Positions 5,785 through 12,346 of a stretch of 12,346 bases of DNA are shown here, one piece after another. The position numbers and the translations under genes are program-made. The notes beneath the pieces were generated by a model. That model worked only from the letters and a program-made list of their open reading frames with translations, had not been told where the DNA came from and searched no databases. Source of the stretch: JAIBCM01 sp041395165 (GTDB lineage Bacteria > Verrucomicrobiota > Verrucomicrobiia > JADLBR01 > JAIBCM01); the NCBI GenBank assembly GCA_041395165.1, contig JAWLBA010000023.1, forward strand, positions 1 to 12,346, read 5' to 3'. Numbering within the stretch: the stretch's first letter is position 1; each line of letters starts with the position of its first letter.

Positions 5785-7683
5785 ATGATGGATTTTTTCG
5801 AGCGCCAAGAACGAGCTAAAAAAAAGACCAGCTACCTTATTTTTCTTTTTGTCTTAGCGGTTATTGCGATCGACTTAACGATTTACAGTAGTATAGCGCT
5901 TTTTCTCAGACAACAAGAACCCCTGCTGTTTCGTCAAGACTACTTTAACCTTCAACTGTTCCTAATCGTTACGATCACGGTATTAAGCATTATTATCGGA
6001 GGTAGTTTATGGAAAATAGCTAATCTTTCACGAGGAGGGGGATGCAGCGTAGCCGCAATGCTCGGTGGCCAGCCACTTAATTTGCATACGACCGATCCTG
6101 CTGAAAGACGGCTGATTAATGTCGTAGAAGAAATGGCTATTGCTTCCGGTGTGCCTATGCCTGAAATTTATATTTTAGATCAGGAAAAAACCATCAACGC
6201 TTTCGCAGCAGGTCATTTGATACAAAATGCAGTAATTGGCGTGACACGAGGTAGCGTGCAACAACTGAGTCGTGATGAACTCCAAGGCGTTATTGCCCAC
6301 GAATTCAGCCACATTTTAAATGGTGATATGCGCCTCAATCTGCGATTGATGGGAGTTCTCAACGGTATTTTACTCCTTGCTATCATCGGTTATTATCTGC
6401 TTCGCAGCAGTTCGCGTCGCACCTATTATCGTAGCTCTAGCTCTAGTTCTGAAAAAAAAGGTGGTAATCCCTTGCCCCTTATTGGCCTACTTTTATTAGT
6501 AGTAGGTTATATCGGAGTTTTTTTTGCGAAACTCATTAAAGCGGCAGTTTCGCGACAACGTGAATTTCTTGCGGATGCTGCTGCTGTACAATTTACTCGC
6601 AACCCTTTAGGGCTTGCGGGCGCCTTAAAAAAAATTGGCAATACCGGCTCTCGCTTGCATTCGCCTCATGCAGAAGAAGCGAGCCACCTGTTTTTTGGCA
6701 ATGGCGTCGGAGAACAATGGTTGCAACTTATGGCCACTCATCCCCCGCTAAAAGAGCGAATCCAAGCTTTAGATCCGGCTTGGGATGGAAAACTTTTGGA
6801 AACGCAAAATCCTGAAGCAAACAATTTAACAGAAGAAAATCTGACGTCTTCACTCATTGCCACCCCCGCTGCTATTCCCGTGGAACAAACTCTATCTCAT
6901 ATAGGAACCCCCACCCATCAACATGCTCAATATGCAGCGACTTTTCGTGCTAATATACCTTTACCCATTCAAACTGCTTTACACGAAAGTTCCGGTGCTT
7001 GTGCCGTGATTTTAGCACTATTGCTTAGCGAAGAGAACATGCTGCGCAAACATCAGATAGAAATGATTAATAGCTTTGCAGATTCTGCAGTGGCAAAAAC
7101 CGTGCAGCAACTTTCGCCTCATATTTTAACTCTTGAAGCTTCAGCAAAATTGCCATTAGTGGAGCTTGCCTTGCCCGCGCTCAAGCTTTTAAGCCCAGTT
7201 CAATATCAAGATTTCAAAACGCTTTTAGATCAATTAATTCATATGGACGGACAAGTAGGCGTTTTTGAATTTGTTCTGCAAAAAATTGTGCAAAATCACT
7301 TGGATTTTCTCCTTCCTACTTCTCATAAGAAAAAAAGGGTGACTTCATTTTCTTGGGAGCAAGAAGTTAAAACGCTTATTTCTGTTTTGGCACGTGTTGG
7401 TGCAGATAATGATGTTCAAGCTCAACAAGCTTTTATAAAAGGATGTGGCATTATCGAAGAAAATGATCAAAATCCCACTTTGCTTTCTGAATGCGGATTG
7501 CAACGATTCAATTTAGCCCTTGATCGTATTGCTACCATTTCTCCTGCTATAAAAAAGAAAATTATTTTAGCTTGTGCCGAAACCATTTCTGCTGATGGTT
7601 TAATAAAAATTGAAGAAGGAGAGTTGCTAAGGGCTATTAGCCATACTTTAGAATGTCCTATTCCACCTTTATTATCGGCATAA
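5785..7683 (+). CDS. Membrane-bound M48 family zinc metalloprotease with long C-terminal region
   Basis: This 632-aa integral membrane protease has four hydrophobic segments, about 16-40, 54-78, 186-206 and 229-250, as in HtpX-like proteins. The zinc site is HEFSH at 172-176 (His172, Glu173, His176), with the third ligand in EFLAD (Glu260, Asp264). THPPLKERI at 318-326 is another M48 signature. It follows lemA, suggesting a membrane protein quality-control or processing role, though substrates are unknown. It is about twice the length of HtpX (about 290 aa). The extra roughly 300 residues are helical and end in ACAETISADGLIKIEEGELL, which looks like the closing part of a TerB-like helical domain; that is a tentative reading. 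A Ser/Arg-rich linker (207-222) lies between the third and fourth membrane segments. The start ATGATG at 5785 has only a weak TGAG before it. The 3' end converges on the adenosyltransferase gene with 3 bases between stops. Confidence 0.92.
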   Translation: MMDFFERQERAKKKTSYLIFLFVLAVIAIDLTIYSSIALFLRQQEPLLFRQDYFNLQLFLIVTITVLSIIIGGSLWKIANLSRGGGCSVAAMLGGQPLNLHTTDPAERRLINVVEEMAIASGVPMPEIYILDQEKTINAFAAGHLIQNAVIGVTRGSVQQLSRDELQGVIAHEFSHILNGDMRLNLRLMGVLNGILLLAIIGYYLLRSSSRRTYYRSSSSSSEKKGGNPLPLIGLLLLVVGYIGVFFAKLIKAAVSRQREFLADAAAVQFTRNPLGLAGALKKIGNTGSRLHSPHAEEASHLFFGNGVGEQWLQLMATHPPLKERIQALDPAWDGKLLETQNPEANNLTEENLTSSLIATPAAIPVEQTLSHIGTPTHQHAQYAATFRANIPLPIQTALHESSGACAVILALLLSEENMLRKHQIEMINSFADSAVAKTVQQLSPHILTLEASAKLPLVELALPALKLLSPVQYQDFKTLLDQLIHMDGQVGVFEFVLQKIVQNHLDFLLPTSHKKKRVTSFSWEQEVKTLISVLARVGADNDVQAQQAFIKGCGIIEENDQNPTLLSECGLQRFNLALDRIATISPAIKKKIILACAETISADGLIKIEEGELLRAISHTLECPIPPLLSA

Positions 7684-7686
7684 ATC

Positions 7687-8208
7687 TTATTCTGAACTTT
7701 GAGCAGCTAACCATAACCAGTCCGATAAGCGATTGAGATAAATAGTCGTTTGAAGATTCGAAAAAACTCCACTTTCTTTTAATTTCCAAACCTCTCTTTC
7801 CGCTCGTCGACATATTGTCCTCGCAACATGAAGCGCTGCAGAAAAAACGGTGGAACCCGGAGTATCCCATCCCTCAAAAGAAGGAGAAGTTTTTTCAATA
7901 GCCGCAATTTTACTTTCCCACCGTTTCACCATTTCTTCGGAAACAAAAGAAAATCCCTTTTCTTGATAACGTTCACGATCTTCCGGCAAAACGGATAACT
8001 CTCCCATTACGATCACCAGCTCTTTTTGTGTTTGAAACAGCTCCTTTTTCATTGACTCATTTTTTGCCAGAGCTCGTGCCATGCCCAACGCGGCATTTAA
8101 CTCATCCACCGCTCCATAAGCCGCTACGCGCGAATCGGTTTTGGAAACACGTCGATTAAACATCAATCCGGTCGTTCCATCATCCCCAGTTTTAGTAACG
8201 ATTGACAT
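7687..8208 (-). CDS. Cob(I)alamin adenosyltransferase, PduO type
   Basis: This complete 173-aa cytosolic enzyme transfers the 5'-deoxyadenosyl group of ATP to cob(I)alamin to make coenzyme B12. PduO-type signatures are present in order: the N-terminal ATP-binding TKTGDDGTTGL (5-15), then RRVSKTDSRVAAYGAVDELNA (19-39), CRRAERE (133-139) with the conserved arginine pair, and YLNRLSDWLWLAA (157-169). Length is normal for the family (about 170-200 aa). It stands alone, with no cobalamin synthesis genes beside it, so it may serve salvage and supply a B12-dependent mutase, dehydratase or class II ribonucleotide reductase encoded elsewhere. The ATG at 8208 has no Shine-Dalgarno, and only 33 bases separate it from the divergent M24 gene. 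CobA-type enzymes are ruled out by the motifs. Confidence 0.95.
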   Translation of the reverse strand: MSIVTKTGDDGTTGLMFNRRVSKTDSRVAAYGAVDELNAALGMARALAKNESMKKELFQTQKELVIVMGELSVLPEDRERYQEKGFSFVSEEMVKRWESKIAAIEKTSPSFEGWDTPGSTVFSAALHVARTICRRAEREVWKLKESGVFSNLQTTIYLNRLSDWLWLAAQSSE

Positions 8209-8241
8209 ATTTTTACATTAGGGCAAATCAGACGCAATGCT

Positions 8242-9378
8242 ATGAAAAAGCCATTTGCTAAACTGCTTTACGGGGCGAGTGAAACCGATGCTAATCTTCT
8301 CTACTCCACCCGATTTTTTGCGCCCGACTCTTTTCTTTGGGTTTCGATTCCCGAAAAAGGAAAAGAAAAAACTTACGGATTTTTTTCTGACCTGGAAATA
8401 GATCGTGCACGGAGCACTGCTCAAATCACCCACTGCCTTTCTCTTACTCATTTTTCTATTCTCAAAAAATTCGCTAAAATAAAAAATAAAGATATCGCTG
8501 CTCTACTTTCTTTTTTTCAAGAAAAGAAAATTCGACATCTTACGATTCCTTATACCTTTCCGGCCGGCATCGCTGAGTTACTAAAAAAACAAGGCCTGCA
8601 GCTTTCGCTGGTAAAAGATGCAGATTTATTTCCAGAGCGTCGCTCCAAAACAGCTCTTGAAATCAAATATCTTAAGCAGGCCCAAACTATTGCAGAGCTA
8701 GGTATGGCTCGCGCTAAAGAACTGTTGCAACGCACTAAAATGGTTTCCAATGGATTTTTGCAACTCAATCACCAGCGCCTCACTTCAGAAAAAATGCAGG
8801 CTGAAATCAATGCCACCCTTGCCTACGCCGGTGCGGTGGGCATTCATACCATTGTTGCTGGGGGCGAACAAGCGTGTGACCCTCACGAACGAGGTCATGG
8901 TCCGCTACGAGCCAATGAGCTTATCATTGTCGACATCTTTCCTCGAGTTATTGAAAGTGGATATTGGGGCGATATCACTCGCACGTTTGTTCGCGGAAAA
9001 GCCTCCGAAGCTCAGCAAAAACTTTATCAAACCGTTTTAACAGGTCAAAAACGCGCGCTTCAACAATTACGCGATAATTGTGATGGCATAAAAATCCAAC
9101 AAGGCATTCGCAATTTTTTTACTGAACAAGGTTACCCAACCGAAATTCGCAAAAAACGTCATGTCGGTTTTTTTCATGGCTTAGGTCATGGTGTGGGTCT
9201 GGAAATTCATGAAGCACCTCGTTTTGGCTCAGGAAAATTTAAAAAAAACGACGCGATTACCGTTGAACCAGGCCTTTATTATCCTGGCCTGGGCGGAGTT
9301 CGTGTGGAAGATCTTGTTGTGATTGAAAAAATAGGCTATCAAAACTTGACGCGATTTTCGAAAAATTTAGTTTTATAG
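8242..9378 (+). CDS. M24 family metallopeptidase (Xaa-Pro aminopeptidase-like)
   Basis: This 378-aa protein has an N-terminal creatinase-like domain (about 1-130) and a C-terminal pita-bread metallopeptidase domain (about 140-370). All five dimetal ligands are present: Asp231 (IIVDIFPR), Asp244 (YWGDITRT), His316 (GLGHGVGLEIHE), Glu342 (VEPGLYY) and Glu356 (VRVEDLVV). The supporting His at 323 is also conserved. Domain layout and length fit aminopeptidase P or Xaa-Pro dipeptidase (PepQ-like) enzymes, which cut N-terminal residues before proline; the exact specificity cannot be read from sequence. The segment VAGGEQACDPHERGHGPLRA appears distinctive of a subfamily. There is no signal peptide, so it is probably cytosolic. 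secA starts 40 bases downstream on the same strand and could be co-transcribed. The start ATG lacks a Shine-Dalgarno but fits the conserved N-terminal LLYGASETDANLLYSTRF. Confidence 0.92.
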   Translation: MKKPFAKLLYGASETDANLLYSTRFFAPDSFLWVSIPEKGKEKTYGFFSDLEIDRARSTAQITHCLSLTHFSILKKFAKIKNKDIAALLSFFQEKKIRHLTIPYTFPAGIAELLKKQGLQLSLVKDADLFPERRSKTALEIKYLKQAQTIAELGMARAKELLQRTKMVSNGFLQLNHQRLTSEKMQAEINATLAYAGAVGIHTIVAGGEQACDPHERGHGPLRANELIIVDIFPRVIESGYWGDITRTFVRGKASEAQQKLYQTVLTGQKRALQQLRDNCDGIKIQQGIRNFFTEQGYPTEIRKKRHVGFFHGLGHGVGLEIHEAPRFGSGKFKKNDAITVEPGLYYPGLGGVRVEDLVVIEKIGYQNLTRFSKNLVL

Positions 9379-9418
9379 TCCTATTAAACTGCAATAATGC
9401 GTCCTTTCTAAATTTGTT

Positions 9419-10834
9419 ATGATGACCTGGCTTATTAAAAAAATTCTTGGAACAAAAAATCAGCGAGAAGTTCGCAAGCTTATGCCATTTGTGGCAAAGA
9501 TTAATGAAATCGAAAAAAGCTATCACGCCTTATCGGATGACCAACTGCGCGCAAAAACTGAAGAGTTGAAACAGCGCCATCAATCGGGTGAAACGTTAGA
9601 TGCGTTACTTCCAGAAGCTTTTGCTGTCGTTAAAAATGCTTGTCGCCGCTTTACTCAAGCCAAACGTCGTATTTTGGTTCGCGGCCAAGAATTAACCTGG
9701 GAAATGATTCCTTTCGATGTGCAGTTATTAGGTGGCATGGTGCTGCACCAAGGTAAAATTGCCGAAATGGCAACGGGCGAAGGTAAAACGTTAGTCGCTA
9801 CCCTCCCCACTTATCTCAATGCCTTAACGAGTCGCGGTGTGCATGTTGTTACTGTGAATGATTACCTAGCTCAACGTGATAGCGAATGGATGGGCGAAGT
9901 TTATCGTTTTTTGGGATTAACGGTTGGCTGCATTCAACATGACATGTCTTCTGCTGAGCGGCGTGAACAATATGCTTGCGACATCACTTACGGAACGAAT
10001 ACCGAATTTGGTTTTGACTATCTTCGCGATAACGGAATGGCCTCGCGCGCGGAAGATCAAGTGCAACGTGACCATTATTTCACCATCGTCGATGAAGTAG
10101 ATAGTATTCTTATCGACGAAGCGCGCACCCCTTTAATTATTTCTGGACCCGTTACCGTAGCTTCCAATTTTCAATTTGAAAAATTCAAACCCGCTATTGA
10201 ACGCTTAGTCCGCGAACAAACCACACTTTGCAACCGTTTTGCTGCGGACGCCAAAGCTGCTTTTGAGAAAAACGATATTACGGCAGCAGGCGGTGCGCTT
10301 TATCGAGTCAAAACCGGTATGCCCAATAATAAACAGCTTCTCAAAATGTTGGAGGAGCCGGAACTGCGTCGCGCTTTGGAAGATTTTGAGACGAATCTTT
10401 ACGCTGACACACGTCGTGAAGAGCTTTATCGCATCAAAGAAGAACTCTACTTTACCATCGATGCAAAAAATAATGACGCGGATCTTTCTGCCAAAGGTCG
10501 CACGTCTTTGAGTCCTAACGATCCCGATGCTTTTGTTGTCCCCGATCTTTTGACCCAAATGCATGATATCAATAGTGATCCTAACCGATCACATGAAGAA
10601 AAGGATAAATTGGTGCAAGAAGCTCAAGCCAATTTTGATCAATCCACTGATCGCATTCATACCATTTCTCAATTACTACGCGCCTACTGCACTTTGGAAA
10701 AAGACGTTCAATACGTCGTGCAAGACAACAAAGTCATGATTGTTGACGAATTTACCGGTCGTGTTTTACCTGGACGCCGCTGGAGCGATGGCTTGCATCA
10801 GGCCCGTAGAAGCCAAGGAAGGTGTAAGAATTGA
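9419..10834 (+). CDS. secA: Preprotein translocase ATPase SecA, N-terminal fragment of frameshifted gene
   Basis: SecA is the ATPase that drives preproteins through SecYEG. This fragment covers nucleotide-binding domain 1 and the preprotein-binding region. Walker A is MATGEGKT (117-124), VNDYLAQRDSEWM (146-158) follows, Walker B is DEVD (225-228), with IDEARTPLIISG after it. TYGTNTEFGFDYLRDN (190-205) is also diagnostic. About 80 residues (roughly 262-340, containing the MPNNKQLLKMLEEPE block) are inserted relative to E. coli SecA, before EELYFTIDAKNN. Similar inserts occur in Bacteroidetes and PVC SecA. The true frame is lost at 10802-10805, where an extra C after GLHQA gives RRSQGRCKN and a TAA. 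Dropping one C continues as VEAKEGVRID in the next frame. ATG 9419 is followed by a second ATG. No Shine-Dalgarno is seen. An essential gene is unlikely to be really broken here. Confidence 0.93.
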   Translation: MMTWLIKKILGTKNQREVRKLMPFVAKINEIEKSYHALSDDQLRAKTEELKQRHQSGETLDALLPEAFAVVKNACRRFTQAKRRILVRGQELTWEMIPFDVQLLGGMVLHQGKIAEMATGEGKTLVATLPTYLNALTSRGVHVVTVNDYLAQRDSEWMGEVYRFLGLTVGCIQHDMSSAERREQYACDITYGTNTEFGFDYLRDNGMASRAEDQVQRDHYFTIVDEVDSILIDEARTPLIISGPVTVASNFQFEKFKPAIERLVREQTTLCNRFAADAKAAFEKNDITAAGGALYRVKTGMPNNKQLLKMLEEPELRRALEDFETNLYADTRREELYRIKEELYFTIDAKNNDADLSAKGRTSLSPNDPDAFVVPDLLTQMHDINSDPNRSHEEKDKLVQEAQANFDQSTDRIHTISQLLRAYCTLEKDVQYVVQDNKVMIVDEFTGRVLPGRRWSDGLHQARRSQGRCKN

Positions 10835-12346
10835 TCGCGAAACGCAAACGCTTGCAACCATAACCATACAAAATTATTTTCGCCTTTATCAAAAACTTGC
10901 TGGCATGACCGGAACCGCAGAAACCGAAGCCAATGAATTTCATGATATTTATAAGCTAAGCGTGGTAGTGATTCCACCTAATCGGATTTGCGTTCGCAAG
11001 GACGGCAACGATTCTATTTATAAAACGCGCCGCGAAAAATATAATGCCATTGTGAACGAAGTTAAAGAAGCGTATGCCAAAAAACAGCCTCTTCTTATCG
11101 GCACAGTTTCAGTGGAGGCCTCCGAACTTTTGTCGCGCATGCTCAAGCGGGAAGGCATTATTCATAATGTGTTAAATGCCAAATTCCATCAGCAAGAAGC
11201 GGAGATTGTAGCGCGCGCGGGTCAAGCCGGTGCAGTAACCATTGCCACAAACATGGCAGGTCGTGGAACAGATATTAAGTTAGGTGCCGGCGTGGCAGAA
11301 TTAGGCGGGTTGCGAGTGATTGGAACGGAACGTCACGAAGCGCGTCGTATTGATCGACAGTTGCGTGGACGTTGCGCGCGTCAAGGTGATCCAGGATCTT
11401 CCAAGTTCTATATTTCTTTTGAAGACGAACTCATGCGTAACTTTGCTGATTCTCGAAAGCTAGCGCTTTGGATGACCAAATTGGGCATGAAAGATAATGA
11501 AGAGTTGGAACATCCCCTGCTCAATCGCAGCGTAGAAAACGCTCAAAAACGCGTGGAACAACGCAATTACACCATTCGCAAACACACATTGCAGTATGAC
11601 GACGTCATGAATCAACAACGCATGATTGTTTATGATTTTCGCAACGAAATTCTTCACACCACTCACCCTCGCCAACAAGTTTTTGAAGTGATAGAAGAAG
11701 TGGTCAAAAATCACGCCGAAGAAAAATTTTCTGATTCCGAATCTGGCGCAGAAAGTTTCTTGGAATGGGTCAATCGCACTTTCCCCATTAACCTTTCACG
11801 TCAACAGCTCGATTCTTTTTCTGACGACGCGACTTTAACCAAATACTGCTTGGAACAAATCGAAAAATCTTACGATTTAAAAACGAAATTTGAAGAGCCC
11901 AACGCCACGCAAACGTTAGAGCGTTTTATGATCTTAGGCGCTTTGGATCGTTTATGGCAGGAACATCTCTATGCCATGGATGGATTGCGCACCAGCATTG
12001 GTCTACGCGCTTATGGTCAAAAAGATCCACTTTTAGAATACAAACAAGAAGCCTTTTCGATGTTCGAAGAAATGATGCGTGAAATGAAAGAAGAAATCGC
12101 ATCAAATCTTTTCCGATCAACAGCAAGTTTGACGGCTTTTGAACAATTTTTAGCCGCTTTACCACAACGTTTTGTTCATGAAGAAAGCTCCGCTTTAGGC
12201 GGGCCTTCTACCGCTAATCCTGATCCTTCAACCTCGTCCGATATTGTTTCTGAAACCATTGCCCAAGCGGCCCAACCCGTTCGCCGTGCCATACCAAAAG
12301 TAGGCCGAAACGATCCTTGCCCTTGTGGTAGCGGCAAGAAATATAA
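10806..12346 (+). CDS. secA: Preprotein translocase ATPase SecA, C-terminal part, frameshifted and cut by window edge
   Basis: The frame beginning at 10806 is open to the last base and continues SecA; it has no start codon of its own. It holds TQTLATITIQNYFRLYQKLAGMTGTAETE, the second nucleotide-binding domain with IGTVSVEASELLS and ATNMAGRGTDIKLG, the arginine-finger helicase motif IGTERHEARRIDRQLRGRCARQGDPG, and the scaffold and wing domain (NYTIRKHTLQYDDVMN, LGALDRLWQEHLYAMDGLR). A Ser/Pro-rich linker leads to the zinc-binding SEC-C tail NDPCPCGSGKKYK, where the window ends before the second pair of metal ligands. With one C removed at 10803-10805 the window covers about 975 codons from 9419, so only the last few are missing. 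RGRCARxGDPG with Cys-Ala, instead of Ser-Gly, is shared with chlamydial SecA as I recall it. Confidence 0.93.

Noticed and set aside
9346..9379. TTGACG followed by TATAGT as a promoter for secA
   Set aside because: The 22-base spacer is too long, and the first box lies inside the M24 coding region; secA may be read from upstream instead.
10205..10564. Minus-strand open frame of 119 codons inside secA
   Set aside because: It lies wholly opposite a conserved part of SecA, has a Cys- and Arg-rich random-looking product and no recognisable domain.

Overview
This window reads as a housekeeping stretch of a bacterial chromosome, moderately AT-rich, and most likely from the Planctomycetes-Verrucomicrobia-Chlamydiae group, with Verrucomicrobiota the best guess. 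The main pointer is SecA. It has a long insert in the first nucleotide-binding domain, like SecA of Bacteroidetes and PVC bacteria, and a chlamydia-like RGRCARxGDPG helicase motif and NYTIRKHTLQYDDVMN segment. The assignment rests on recalled family features, not on a search. I see no phage, transposon, CRISPR array, tRNA or rRNA.

Layout. Bases 1-2471 (+) hold the 3' part of an MBOAT O-acyltransferase (AlgI-like), followed after 3 bases by an AlgJ/AlgX-like O-acetyltransferase gene, together a cell-surface polysaccharide acetylation pair. The AlgJ-like gene is broken by three single-base indels. A perfect hairpin separates it from a convergent HIT-family nucleotide hydrolase (2497-2847, -). 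Next come a small TPR protein (2933-3322, +) and, on the minus strand, a small bacterial SRP RNA (about 3388-3481). Then ispA (3558-4439, +) and pgeF/yfiH (4449-5065, +, one frameshift) lie 9 bases apart. A lemA gene and a large membrane M48 metalloprotease gene follow (5125-7683, +). A PduO-type cobalamin adenosyltransferase (7687-8208, -) converges on the protease gene and diverges from an M24 metallopeptidase gene (8242-9378, +) across only 33 bases. secA (9419 to the window end, +, one frameshift) closes the window, and its 3' end lies outside.

How the genes fit together. There is no single pathway. Themes are envelope and export: surface polysaccharide acetylation, isoprenoid precursor synthesis, peptidoglycan quality control (PgeF), a membrane protease with LemA, SecA, and the SRP RNA for co-translational targeting. 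The adenosyltransferase implies a coenzyme-B12-dependent enzyme elsewhere in the genome.

Quality caveat. Five single-base frameshifts occur in three unrelated genes, each at or next to a short homopolymer. One is in secA, which should be essential, while every protein is otherwise well conserved on both sides of the break. Sequencing or assembly error is the simplest explanation. The split genes should be read as probably intact: AlgJ-like about 512 aa, PgeF about 205 aa, SecA more than 975 aa. I found no convincing undescribed system.
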